DNA from: Tetrahymena elliotti 4EA
Taxonomy: Eukaryota > Ciliophora > Oligohymenophorea > Hymenostomatida > Tetrahymenidae
Length of the DNA stretch: 64,000 nucleotides
NCBI GenBank assembly: GCA_000231825.2
Contig: JH720343.1
Coordinates: 61,222 to 125,221, forward strand
Direction of reading: 5' to 3'
How positions within the stretch are numbered: position 1 is the stretch's first letter; each line of letters opens with the position of its first letter. This document shows positions 13,218 through 25,257 of this stretch, one piece after another. The notes under the pieces were generated by a model that did no database searches, had not been told where the DNA came from, and saw nothing but the letters and a program-made list of their open reading frames with translations. The position numbers and the translations under genes were made by a program.

Positions 13218-13983
13218 ATTATTTAATAATGATTTTTACTCAGGATGCTATTGATCTACTTGCTACATTTAAAATATTGTTTTGATAAATAAATATAAAT
13301 TTTAAAATTTTTTTTTAAGAGTTATTTGTATTTTATATACCTCCTTATTAATATTTTTTTACTTATACCTTGTTATTTTTTAATTAATTATTAGAATATT
13401 TTTTATCTTAACAAATATTTTTGATACTCTATCTAATTCCAAAAACAGATAAAAATTCAAAGTTACTGTTTCTAAATTCAATAAAATTATAAATTTGTGC
13501 ATTTATTTATCAAACTAATCCTATGAATTTCTCTATTTTACTAGTTATGTTTTATTTCATTTTTTTATTTAGAATTCAATTTTGTCAATTAATATTTTAA
13601 ATTCTTAAATCAATTTTAATAATATTAAGATATTTTAAAATAAAAATCAAATACTTTTTTAAAGAAAGATTTTTTTGACTAAATTTCAGAAATCTTTTTT
13701 AAATTATAATTTTTATTTTCTTATTTGTAGTTGAGTATTTAATGTAATTTAAATTTTTCACAAAGCATAAAGAGTATTAGTTGTATTGAATTAAGATAAA
13801 ATAGAATTTTAGTTAAATGTAGTTATTTACAAAATATAGTAAAAAATTTAAATTTAAAGAAAATTGATATACATTTTTAATATTATTTTTTGTTAGTTAT
13901 TTGCTTATTTGTTATTTTGATAATAATATAAATTTATTTATTCATTTAGTAGAAGCCATATAATTTAATTTACATTAAAAACA
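13218..13983. other. Intergenic region between convergent genes
   Basis: The 3' flanks of the giant LRR gene and of the MORN gene. AT-rich, with nothing recognisable. Confidence 0.6.
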
Positions 13984-16279
13984 TCAAATAGGGCTTATCC
14001 TTCCCCTTAAACCTGCTATACCAGGAGATTTCCATATTTTTTTTTATGCATTCTAATTTTGTTAAAATCTTTTAATGTCTTCATTTTTTGATGTTGGAGA
14101 ATTGCTTCTTGAATGACTTCCATTTGCTTAAATTCTTTTAGGTAATTTAAATTTAGTAAGATTATTCTAGCCATTTCCTTTATCTTATGAGCTGTTGCTT
14201 GATCTTTCTTAAAGAACCCTTTAATTAATTTTTTTCTATATAGTACTGCTAGGTCTAATTTTTTCTTAAAAATTAAATATTTAATAATTTCTATGTTAAA
14301 AATTTTATTTACTCTTTTTATTTGTTGATACCCTATTACTGTTAGGCGTAGTATCATAATAATCAGCACTTATTCCTAAAGTTCTACCTTAAGGAGTTCT
14401 TATAGAATTAGATCTCATTGCAGATGAATTTCGATTATTTATTAAAGGGAGTTTATATTTAGGTGTATTAACACCAGCGTTTGGGACAATGGTATATGAT
14501 TACTCGAACTACTATGATTAATTTATTTAGTTTCTACTTAATTTATTCCCTTTTATACTATTAGTGCTTGTTCCCATAGCACTTTAATTTTGAGGGTTCA
14601 AAGAATTGGGAAGAGACTAATAATTAAATTAGTCATTTTCATCAAGTGGCCTAATATAAACATTATTTTCAAATAAACCTCTTCTAGGTGGTTCTCCTCT
14701 CATACACATTTCACCTTCACCATGCTAAATTCCTCTTTCCCACTAACCTATGTGATAAAATAATTGATTTAAAATATTTATAAAATTTGATTATATAGTA
14801 ATACCCTTGTAAAAAGATCCATCTGTCCAATACATTTCTCCGTAGCCATTTCTTAAGTCATCAAAATAATTACCTTTGTATACATTTCCTGAAGACCAAG
14901 TAAAAACACCATATCCACATTTTTTATCATTAAAATATTCTCCCTCATATATATCGCTATTTCCTGGTCCTCTTTTCCAAACTCCATGTCCATGTCTTAA
15001 ACCGTTTTTAAAATATCCTTTGAAAAATGAGCCATTAACCCAGTAATACTCTCCATACCCTTCAGGTTTACCATTTTAATAGTTTCCTAAATTCAAAAAA
15101 TTATAAATAAAAAAATTCTCACATAAAATTTCAAATAACATACCTATATAGCTATCACCATTGGCAAACTTTTCAGTACCCTCACCATGCTTTAAGCATT
15201 ATCTAAATTAACCTTCATACCTATCCCCTATTAATATAGTTAATAAATATAACATAATTTAATATTATTAACTTACCATTTAACCATGTATGCACTCCAT
15301 ATCCATCAGTTTTACCAAATTTCCATTCTCCTATATAAGAATCTCCTTTATTACCTCTCCAAATACCAGACCCATGCTTCATACCATTAATCCATTCACC
15401 TTCATATATTTCCCCATTAGCATACCTATATGTACCTCTTCCTTCTGGTTTACCATTTATAAAGTAGCCTAATTATTAAATTATTTTTATTTTTACTTAG
15501 GTACCCCTACTCAAAAAATAATACCATCATAAGTGCTTCCACTGGGAAATATTTCAAAACCTCTTCCATGCTTTAAATCGTTTTCCCACTAACCTTCATA
15601 AATACGACCGTTTTAGTAAACTATAACACCTATTAATCATTTAATAAAATTATGAAGGAAAACCACAACAAATGCAATATATACCTCCTCCATGTCTTTT
15701 AGAATTCAAAATAATTCCATAAAATACTTGTGATTTATACTTTTTCATTTTTAAGTTAGGATCATTATTTAGTTGCTCCATAGTGAATAAATCTCTAATA
15801 TTGAGTTTATAACTTTTAAAAAATTCTAGCTAACTATTTATGTCCATATCTACAATACTTCCTTTATTCTAATTATAATTTGAATTTCCATCTTTAGCTA
15901 TATTAAATGTTTAACCCTTCTTATAAAGCGTTTGTCCATATTCTTTTTTTATCGGAAATATATGTTTATTTATTAGTTTTATTGAAAAAAAACTTTACTA
16001 TTATCAGCCCCTTCAGTACCTTAATGGGTAAGGTTACCCATCATTTAGGTATCATTTTCGGTACCAAATCCATCAATGCTACCACTCTTCTAAAACACAC
16101 TATTTTGATAAAAAGTAGCATTTATAAACCAATTTTAATATGAAAATGTAATAGATCCGTTAGGATAATAAGAGATAAACTATATAAAATAATCACTTTT
16201 CTTGAGTATTGTTGAATTAAAACATCCTTGATTAAGTTTAACTTTAGTCTTGTTATATGAAGTATTGTTTTTACTCCAT
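13984..16279 (-). CDS. MORN-repeat protein with disordered Gln/Asn tail
   Basis: A membrane- or cytoskeleton-associated protein with about nine MORN repeats. The start is the ATG at 16277-16279 (MEQKQYFIQQDQSQTQSRMF). Exon 1 appears to end at GAA-AA and join after a ~100-base intron to VFQKSGSIDGFGTEND. A second intron of 57 bases then leads into KYGQTLYKKGQTFNIAKDG. Repeats follow, each split from the next by short introns at many boundaries: YEGQWENDLKHGRGFEIF, GKPEGRGTYRYANGEIYEGE, IGEWKFGKTDGYGVHTW, YEGQFRQCLKHGEGTEKF, KGYFKNGLRHGHGVWKRG, YEGEYFNDKKCGYGVFTW, YKGNYFDDLRNGYGEMYW and WERGIQHGEGEM. After the repeats come ~230 residues rich in Asn, Ser and Gln ending SPGIAGLRGRISPI, TGA. There is no kinase domain, so this is a repeat-only protein. 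The first two introns are my best model, not certain. Confidence 0.82.
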
Positions 16280-17395
16280 TTTATTGTACCTTGTCAGTAA
16301 AATATATTTATATTTTATTCAACAAAAGCTTAAATGTAACTAAATATTAATTTTAAAGACAAGTAAAAAATAAATAATAATTATTCACTTTATATTTATT
16401 TAAGCACAGATTCAGTGTATTTATTTTTATGGTTTATCAAAAGAAGAAGAAAAAAATCTAAAAATTGTTTGAAGCATTTTAATAATTTAATTTTGTAAAA
16501 TTAGTTAATTAATTTTAGAAAAATGATTGGATGATTAATATTAGTTTATTTCCCTGGATTTACAACCATAAATAATTAACCTAATATTTTATTTAATGTT
16601 ACAAATTCTTATCATTTGTATAAAGTATAAAAACTTAATTTTGGTATATCGTAAAAACTAAGCCAAGATTGCTAATAAAATAAATGATTTCAAGATAGCT
16701 TTTATAATAATTTAGATTTTTTATATTCTTAGCCATTACTTGAAATTATAATTATTATCAAATGTTTATATCTAGTCAATTATAAAATCATTTAGTAACA
16801 AAATTGGAATCAATTTATTGCAAATTATTTTCAAATAAAAAAGATTTATCAAATTTAGATTTAGAATTGATTTTTTATCATTATTACAATAAAATATTAC
16901 CAAAGTTATTATTTTTAACATGTAATTTTATTAAAAAAATTTTGGATTTTACTACCAATTTTAGAAATTAATACAAATGTTATTATTGTATTGCCTCTTA
17001 ACCTTTGTACTCTATTACAAATATCAAGTTGAGTTATTGATAGAGGTTTTCCCCATAGCATTATGATTCAGGGTTTGATAAAAATATTTGGTGATTTAAA
17101 TTATTATTTGAAATCTAAAATGCTTGAAATAAAAAAAACAACTTAATTTTTGATATTTAGTATTAATCTAGCATCAATTTAACTAGAGATATTCTTATTA
17201 ACATACTTTTTTTTAGTCGAAGTAAAATTGGAATAAATTCACTTCAAAATCAATTAAAACAAAAATATTTATTAAATTTTAACTTATGAATTTAATTATA
17301 ATAAATATTATTATAATAAGATTATTAGAATATTATACTTTCTTACATGAATAATATAATAAAACATAATATTTATTTAATTCAATTTTTGCTTT
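16280..17395. other. Intergenic region, 5' of MORN gene and 3' of hydrolase gene
   Basis: About 1.1 kb between two minus-strand genes. The only departure from plain AT-rich sequence is a short, less AT-rich patch around 16980-17100, which is listed separately as a small possible reading frame. Confidence 0.55.
16849..17061 (-). CDS. Small uncertain reading frame, possible gene fragment
   Basis: Under code 6 a 70-residue frame runs from ATG at 17061 to TGA at 16849. Its first third looks protein-like and comparatively hydrophilic (LWGKPLSITQLDICNRVQRL, then RGNTIITFVLIS). The remainder drifts into low-complexity AT translation. It may be a decayed fragment of a larger gene, or chance. I do not recognise the family. 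Confidence 0.2.
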
Positions 17396-18279
17396 TCATT
17401 TAACTTCAAGTCTTTTCTTGATAAGAGAGACAATAAAATCTCCTTTTGTTTAAGGAATCCAATGGTTTGTATCAAGTCCAATACTTTCACTACCTTTAGA
17501 GTTTTGTAAGTATTCAACCCATTTAGGTGAGTGGAACTAGAAAGGTTTATCTTCACCATAAACATAAGTAACTGGAATAGTTGGCTTATACTAATAGAGA
17601 TAATTGAGTGAAGGCTTAATTTTTGAGATTAACACATTGAACATAAAGTAAACATAAAAGTAGTTCCATTTGTAGTTAATACGTGATAGATGAGCAGGTT
17701 TGTATTTAAATTATTCACAAATAACTTGATTAGTTATTTTGTTTGCAAGGAAAGGAAGAATAAAACCTATGATGAAAGCAATGGCAAGCTTAAATTAGTA
17801 TGATATAATAGCTTTCATAACTTTAGGACTTCTGTCTCTATTATTTTTCAAAAAATATTATTCAATTATTGCTTAAAAATAAATAAAATAATTTTTTCTT
17901 ACATCCAAGCTGCAACATCAAGTGTGATCATTTATTTGAAGAATCCTGGATAGTTCTTGTCAAGCATGTAAGCAAGAATAGCACCCCAATCATGGGCAAC
18001 TATAGTAATATCTCTTTACTTAATTTTTTAGTAGACATCAACAATTTATTTGATTCTTTTGACAACTTCAAATTGACTGAAGCCAAAAATTTTAGAATAT
18101 TTTTCTGAATAGTTAGGATAGCTGAAATTTAAGATAAATGCATCTTTATCAACTTTAGGAGCGATATCTTTCCATAAATCAGTGGTGTCTGGATACCCGT
18201 GCAAAAATACTATTAAGTTATTGCTATCGAAATTACCAGATTCCTCAAAGGGTAAAATTTTTTATAAGTTGGCAGTCAT
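17396..18279 (-). CDS. Alpha/beta hydrolase, epoxide-hydrolase-like
   Basis: A soluble hydrolase of 272 residues encoded by two exons, 17903-18279 and 17396-17837, separated by a 65-base intron. The start (MTANLQKILPFEESGN) gives a short N-terminus. The oxyanion-hole motif HGYPDTTDLW is at residues 27-36. The nucleophile elbow reads VAHDWGA, with Asp97 as the nucleophile. An Asp rather than Ser here is the rule in epoxide hydrolases and haloalkane dehalogenases. The catalytic acid is probably in TYVYGEDKPF, and the catalytic histidine in LDTNHWIP near the C-terminus. The cap region (KVMKAIISYQFKLAIAFIIG) is unusually hydrophobic, so membrane association is possible. The true substrate is unknown. 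Length and motif order match the family. Confidence 0.85.
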
Positions 18280-19888
18280 TTTATTAATTAACTTTAAACT
18301 AATTTTTTTAAGATTAAATTTTTTTTTCAACTATTTTTATAATAAATAATTAATAATTTTTTGTGTTGGAATCTTCTGTGTTTAAAAAAGATATTGATCT
18401 CTATAAAAGAAATTAATTGCAAAAATATAATTCTAAAATCTATGTCATGATCATTAAAAATGGATACTACCTTATTAATAACTGATTAGTTTAACAAAAA
18501 CTTTATCAAAAATGGTAAATTTATGCGTTAAAGCTTAAAATTTTCAATTTTTGAAAATATTTTAATAGATAAATTCAAAAAAGAATTTTCTCTTAAATTT
18601 ACTAAGAGTTATGTGATAGTAATCAATTTTGTAAATATGATGATGGTAATTACATATATGGTGTCATTAGGAAATAGAAGGCACAATATATTTTTTATTC
18701 ATTTTAGCTCTCTTAACTTAGAAGATAAAATTTAATATTAAGTAAAGCAGGATGCAAATCAAAGAAATCTTATAAATTTTGATTGTTTTTAATTAATTTA
18801 ATATCATATATTTTTTACTAAATAAGAAAAATCAGAGAAAAATTAAAGATCTTTTAATATTTAATTATTTTCAAAATTTTTGATGCTAGCTAACAACAAA
18901 CAAGCTAATTGAACTTTCATAATAATTACTAAATATAAACAAACAAAAAATTAATTTTTAATTTTCAAAATTAAGAAAAAACAAATTTGTATTTAAAAAT
19001 GAGAGCAAAAATTAGTTTTTTGATATTCTATTTCACACCAATAGATCCAGCTTACAAAAATCATAACATTCCACCCTGCCTCGCATTTTACAAACCAGCG
19101 CTCATTTTTAAATTTTAAGGAATAGCGAAAATACCTTGATATTGATATAGCTATTGAATTTATCATTTTTGATATTATGAGAGGAGGAGAAAAAATAGTT
19201 TTTTATTCATAGGCCAAAAATGTTTGCTTACGAGATCTCCCCGAAAAGTTTTTAAATCCAAACTCGAATTCTCACATAACTCAAACAATATTTAAATCAA
19301 AAAGCAAATTATATCAATCTTATTCCCAAAATTATTTTATATTAACTAAAAAATAGGAAAAAAACATGAAAGATAGATGACAAATAGAAGAAGAAAAAAA
19401 AAGATAAATAAATAAAATAAATAAATTAAATTGAATTAATTAGAAAAAAAACAAAACACAACTAATAAAAAACCCAACTGATAATGATAATTAAATAAAA
19501 TAAGAAAAACAATAAAATTAATTAAAAATATTTAAAAATTAAAAAAATCTTAATAATATATTAAACCACATACCTTAAAAATAAAGAAATGAATAAAACG
19601 AAAATATTATGAAATTAAATATTTGAAATCTAACAGATATCTTTAATATCAACAACACCAAATTTTTTTTGATTATATTTTTCAGATTTTTATTTTTAAC
19701 ATAATTACTAATTAATAGAATAAAAACTAAAACGAGTCGATTGCTTAATTACAACAGAAAAGTAATATTAAGACATTGATACTATTAAATGATCCTTGAA
19801 TTAATTTTTTATACTTTACAAATATTTTAGTCTATTTTACAAACCTCAACAAATTTTAAAATGTATTTTTATTTAAATAAATAAATAC
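18280..19888. other. Long intergenic region
   Basis: About 1.6 kb between two minus-strand genes: 5' flank of the hydrolase and 3' flank of the phosphatase. It is mostly A/T runs, except for a distinctly more GC-rich island at about 19040-19275 listed on its own. No protein-coding frame could be supported. Confidence 0.55.
19040..19275. other. GC-elevated island, candidate non-coding RNA or regulatory element
   Basis: Roughly a third of bases here are G or C by my count over three 60-base lines, clearly above the surrounding DNA, with runs such as ccaccctgcctcgc and cgagatctccccg. No frame on either strand stays open with plausible protein composition. I see no tRNA cloverleaf, no B-box consensus and no recognisable snRNA core. 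It could be an uncharacterised structured RNA, a regulatory block, or a relic gene fragment. Confidence 0.3.
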
Positions 19889-20862
19889 TCAAATATTTAA
19901 ATTTTCACATACATGGAGTATGTGGTTAGAAAGGTATTCATTACCAAGTTATTTAACTTCATCTAAATTTTTCTCTCTTGTTTCTCCTGTTAATACTAAG
20001 ATAGAATCAATATTTGCTCTTTTAGCCATTTCTATATCTGTGTCAATTTTATCTCCAATCATAACAGATTTACTTAAATCCAGATTGAAGTCCTTTACAA
20101 ATTATAATAAAGCATACTCATTTGGTTTTGATAAATTTATTTTTTAAACAGAATTAGGAAACTTTTCCCTTAATCCAAATGTAAGGGATTAGGTCAAAGT
20201 TCCTACACTTGGCATATATCTTCCATTTCTAAACTTTATTAAAGGTGTTTCTTCACTTGCAAAAAATTAAGCATTATTTTCTTGTATTAAAAGACTAGCA
20301 TAGCACATTTTATAATAGTTAATGTTATAATTATAACCTAAAACAACTGCATTGATATATTTATCAATTTCCATAAATTCAACATCTCTGTGTTCTATTA
20401 TTTTTTTTTCATTGTGTTCTTCGGCATCCAAAATATCTATTTTGTGGTTCCTAAATTCCTAAATTAGTTTAAAATTTAAGGAAGTGGTTTTCAGTGAAAA
20501 TTTAAAATATTTACTTCAACAATGCCAGGCATCCCCATTAAATATACTTTTTTTATATCTTTTAATTCTCTTTAAATATAGTGGGCTAGCAAAGAACTAG
20601 AAAGTTGGATATGATCCTAAGTAGTTTCAAAGCCAAGGCTCTTTAATCTTTCTTAAATGACCCTTCTACTTCTCATGCAATTATTCGATATAAAAAATAC
20701 ATTTTTCCCTTCGTTTTTAAGAGTATTCAAAGCTTCGAATGCATATTTAATTTTATTATTGCTTGATTTCCAAAGAACACCATCACAATCAAAAAAAAAG
20801 TTGTTGTATTTACTTATCAAGTCTTTAAATTAGCTTCTTCTATACAACTAATTAAACACCAT
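19889..20862 (-). CDS. HAD phosphatase, PGP / p-nitrophenylphosphatase type
   Basis: A magnesium-dependent HAD-superfamily phosphatase of the phosphoglycolate/glycerol-3-phosphate phosphatase (class IIA cap) family, 305 residues. Exons are 20515-20862 and 19889-20458 with a 56-base intron in phase 0. All four HAD motifs are visible: DxD in FFFDCDGVLW (Asp25 nucleophile, Asp27), the Ser/Thr motif in VFFISNNCMRSRR, the lysine in NLSKPNEYAL, and the acidic motif in SVMIGDKIDTDIEMA followed by ILVLTGET. The cap-domain segment (EIDKYINAVVLGYNYNINYY) is characteristic of class IIA. The likely job is removal of phosphate from 2-phosphoglycolate or glycerol-3-phosphate in the cytosol; the choice of substrate is inferred from the family. 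Confidence 0.9.
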
Positions 20863-21454
20863 TAACAAAAATTGAATTAGTATTAATTGAAATAATCTTT
20901 TTTTTATTAAATGAATATATTTTATAATAAACCAAGAAAATAGAGTTAAGAAAATAAAATTAATATATTCTAATCTATCATTCTATCAAATTTATCAGAT
21001 TAAGATTAGTTTAAATCTCAAAAAAAAAAAAACCATTTTTATTAAATTTTTTAAATTGTTAATGAAAAAATCACCAAATAAAAAAAAACATAAAAAGATC
21101 CTATTATCTAACTATTTATGAGAATATACTTTAATAAATTTTTGATCTAGCCAGCATATAGTTTGTGCTTATTAGATGGAGCATTGAAAATTAAATAGTC
21201 AACTAAAATATTAAAAATAAACACACTATTTCTAAACTAGCTGTTAACAATTTAATTAAAAATACAATGAATTTTTTAACAATTTGAAGTTCGATCACAC
21301 AATATTTTATTAAATTAAGAAAAAACTTTTTTTTTGTTTGTTAATTAATAATTTTACTAAAAAGTCTGAAGGTCAATCTTGATATTCTTGAAAACACAAA
21401 AGGCTATCCATCTAAGTTTTCTTTTTCTTATACATAAATTATAATATTTGAAGT
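20863..21454. other. Intergenic region between divergent genes
   Basis: The 5' flanks of the phosphatase (minus) and of the large disordered protein (plus). AT-rich with A-runs; nothing else is visible. Confidence 0.6.
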
Positions 21455-24400
21455 ATGAGCTAAGAAATTAACTTTAGTGATTTAAATGAAGTTCAAAAGG
21501 AGTAGTACATTAAATATATCTTAGAAAATAATATCCCACTTAAGGAAGACTGCAAAAAGAATGAGATAATTGCTTAAATTAAACTGTAAACCTCTTAAAA
21601 GAAAATAATAAATAAATATACATCATTAAAACATGAGGAAGATTTGTTATCTTGTTCATCGCCTTTATCAAAGAAATATGAGAACAGAGATTACTAGTCT
21701 AATTTCAACTAAAAAACAAATGAGATGAAATAGAACTTATTATACTAATCAACTCCAAATCACTTTAAAAATCTAGATAACAAAGAAAATGAGAATAAAA
21801 GACTTTAATCAAGAAGCCCCAATGAAAGAAGGAGAAGCTTTTCACCTTTCTAGCCTCAAGAATTACAGAAAAATTAAAGTAGTATTAATATTTCTTAAAA
21901 AAAATAGCCAGAAAGCTCTGTTAAATAAAGTAAAACACCATAAAAGCAGATAAAACCTGAATTATATACTAAAGTTTTGAAGGAAATAAATTAAAACGCT
22001 AAAAATTATGTTAGTTAATCTGATAATAAAAATGCTTTTACTTAGAATTCAAACTCATAAAAATAAAACATGTATCAATCATAGAAAAAAGATAATGAAA
22101 ATTAATACATCCCTCTAACACTTAGAAAGAAATCTAAAACAAGAGATCATATTTAAGATGAGAACAAAAAATCAATATCTCCTTATGCAAACAGGTAAAG
22201 AGCTACATCTTAATACTAAGTATTTACAGCTAATTGTGCATTCAATTCTTAATCTAGAGTATCTAATAATGCTGCTACATTATTAAATAAGGAAAATAGG
22301 TAAAGCTCATAAAGAAGATTTTTCTAAAATAATTAAAGATAAGAGCCCTTCGATGTAACACTAAGTACAATAAAAAGCAAAGAAACAAATTCAAAATTTT
22401 TAAACTTGACTACAGAAAACTCTTTATTCAACAAGACTTCAAAAAGTGGAAATATATTAATTGTAGATAATAGTGGAAGCGAAAATCATTCATAATCTAC
22501 AAGTAGTAGTTGCTGTAGTAGTTCATACTATAATTAAGAGAAAAGCACTTCTTAAATTCCTTCCTAATAAGTATTTTAGCCATAAGCAAAAAAACAAAAG
22601 AAAATGAATGAAATTTATGATATTCTTAAGAGTGTTGGATTCTGTCCTCAAAATACGAATGGAAGTGAATGGTAGAGTGTCAATGGAGGTGAAATGAGAA
22701 GTGATCCTTAAGAACTATCTTTGAAATTAGATTCTAGGTATTTTAACACTGATAGTTCATTAGACGGAGACTTGGATTTGAATTATTAGAAAATAATTTA
22801 TTCCTCAAAATAGCAATAAAACAACTACTAATCTGATTATTTGAAAATATTAAATTAACATGAAAAAGACTAAAATAATATTCAAAAAAAATCTTCTTTA
22901 TCCCCATGCAATTAGAATAGGGGAAGATAAGTAGAAGATTTAAAATAAATTCCTGAAAGTTTACATAAATCTTAGCCTTCTAGTTAAACAACTCCCTAAA
23001 GAAAAAGATCAATTTCTCCTAATTTAAACATGAAAAGAGATAAAAGTAATGATAAAAATTTAGATTGTTACAGTTCCAATAAAGAATATAAAATTAAATG
23101 CTCTATAATAGATTTATTTAAAAATAAATTTAATAGACTTACAAAAATCCCACTTATTCATATGTGCAGCTTAATTGAAGAGATATATTCATCTAAGGAA
23201 ACTACCTAAAAACAACAAAATAAATACAATAGTAAAAGATAGATTAGCTTTAAAGAGTTTTTATATGATTATTTTCTGAAGAAGTACAAAAATAACTAAA
23301 AAATAGCTGAATCTAGCTTATTTAATCTTATTGGAAGTGTGGAATACCACCTTGAAAATTCGAACTGTTCGATAGCTAAACAATTTTTATAGTTAGTTGA
23401 AGGAGAATACTCAGAAGAATAAATTAATTACTATCTTTTTGCTTTTTAAGAAGTCTAATTAAATTTTAAATAAAAAAGCCTTTAGCATGTACATCTTTCA
23501 GAAAAGACAATGTTTAAAATATCTCTAAAGTTATTTAGTCAGCCAGCAGAGCAAGAATTCTGCAATGAGTAAATTAAAATTATTTATTTTTTTTTATTAA
23601 TTCTTTTTTAAAATAGGGTCATTGAAAAAGTTTCTCAGAATGAGCAGTTCATCAAATCTCAAACTATTTCAGCTTACACTTATCTTGAAATACTTTTATA
23701 AATGTTTAAATAATCTAAATTTAGTCCTTTCTTTAAATAGGAAAACATTAAAATGGATACTGATTAAAAATTAAATAAAAGAAGAAATACTTAAATGAGT
23801 ATTTCACCAATGAAAAACTAAAAGCCCTTCTAAATGATTAACGAATCCTTTGGTATCCAAAATGAATCTAATTTTATAAGTTAAAACAATAACAAAAACA
23901 GTAATAACAACAATAATTTCTAAGAAATCCCTAATTAACTTGCTAATGAATATAAAAGTGAAAAGAATATAAAATCTATTTTGTAAAATAAAAATTAAAA
24001 TACAGAATAATCAAATTAAAATATGTTAAAGTAAACAAATAATTTTTTTTATAGTTAGAATGATAATTTGAAGCTTAATTAATAATTTAGTATTTAAAAT
24101 TCATTCTAAAGCAGTCGTTAAGATGAATTAAATTAGTCATCTCCAAATGTTAAATAAATTCAAATGATTCAAACTGTTTTATTTACTGAAATGGAAAAAA
24201 TAGTTAATGAATTCATATAAATGTTTGATATTAAAGATTAAAGTAGCTCTCAAAAAATTGAGGATTTGATATTGAAAAAATGTAAATATTTGATAACTTC
24301 TCTTATCTTAAAAGAGCAGAGTAAATGGTTTGAGCTTTTACTGATAGATTATCCAAATTACCAATAAAAAATGTAAGCTGAAACCATTTAAAAATTATAT

Positions 24401-24550
24401 GATGCTTATGAAAGGTCGTTTATCTAAAACAACTAATCCAAAAATGAAAACAAAAACTTAAGATCTTTATGCAAAATAATTCTAAAGGTGCCTGAGCTTA
24501 ATGATGCAATAAGCAAACTTCTTATTTGCCTTTTAGTACCTGAAAAGTGA
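21455..24550 (+). CDS. Large disordered protein with a helical core domain, unknown function
   Basis: ATG at 21455 (MSQEINFSDLNEVQKEQYIK) to TGA at 24548. One probable intron of 48 bases lies at about 23571-23618; without it the product is 1,015 residues. The first ~540 residues are Ser/Asn/Gln/Lys-rich and low complexity, including a serine run with Cys (SSSCCSSSYYNQ). A folded helical part follows: IIDLFKNKFNRLTKIPLIHM, then QISFKEFLYDYFLKKYKNNQ and LFNLIGSVEYHLENS, continuing to KTMFKISLKLFSQPAEQEF. Another low-complexity linker follows, and a helical C-terminal block (LFTEMEKIVNEFIQMFDIKD ... LIICLLVPEK). The 'FKEFLYDYF' core resembles domains I associate with protist ciliary proteins, but I cannot name a family. 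No membrane segment is visible. Confidence 0.78.
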
Positions 24551-25257
24551 ATTTATTTAAAATAATTAAATTAATTAATATATCTATCTTTCTATATAAA
24601 ATTGTATAAAAAATATTTTAATTTGAATTTATATTTGTTATTATAATTATTATCTCTTTAATTTTTATTAATCTTCAAATTATAATGTTAGATTTTTTTA
24701 TTCATCTCATTCAAATTTATTAAAATTAATTTATTCACTTATGTATGATATCTTTAATCAGATCAAATTTGATTATTTATGTCAAAGGTAAAAAAATAAT
24801 TTTAGAATTGAAAATCAATTTTCAGATATATATTTCTTTGTTTATGAAAGAGACAAGTTATAATTAATATATTTTTATCAATTATTATTCAATTATTTTT
24901 ATACTAATGAATTTATTTTGGGATTTAGTTTCAATCGAATATCATCTCTTTATTAAAATAAATCATTTTAAAAATTAAAATTTTACATTTTTAGACGTTA
25001 TTAGAGTCTTGTTGAGAAAAAATATATGCAAATGTGCTTTATATCAACTCATCCCACTAATAATTCAAATCAAAATTAAAGATTGGATTTGAAAGGTTTG
25101 ATTTTAGATATTTAAATATTCATAAATAAAATTTATCTAACTAATATTTATCAATAAATAAAAATTCATATTTTTGAGCTGGTTTTCTTTTTCATTTATT
25201 AAGAATTAAGTTAATTAAAAACAAATATTATTTAAGTAAGAATATATATACTTTAAA
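24551..25257. other. Intergenic region
   Basis: AT-rich spacer between two plus-strand genes; no feature seen. Confidence 0.6.

Noticed and set aside
14016..14369. Minus-strand 117-codon frame under the standard code
   Set aside because: It overlaps the low-complexity tail of the MORN gene in another frame on the same strand. The MORN frame continues through it to SPGIAGLRGRISPI and TGA, which explains the sequence better.
15290..16143. Plus-strand standard-code frames (15290-15472, 15907-16143)
   Set aside because: Antisense shadows of MORN exons on the minus strand; the composition is that of complementary Phe/Ile/Ser-rich translation.
21240..21330. Possible tRNA around the gttcgatcac word
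   Set aside because: A B-box-like word occurs, but no acceptor stem, anticodon arm or A box can be formed around it.
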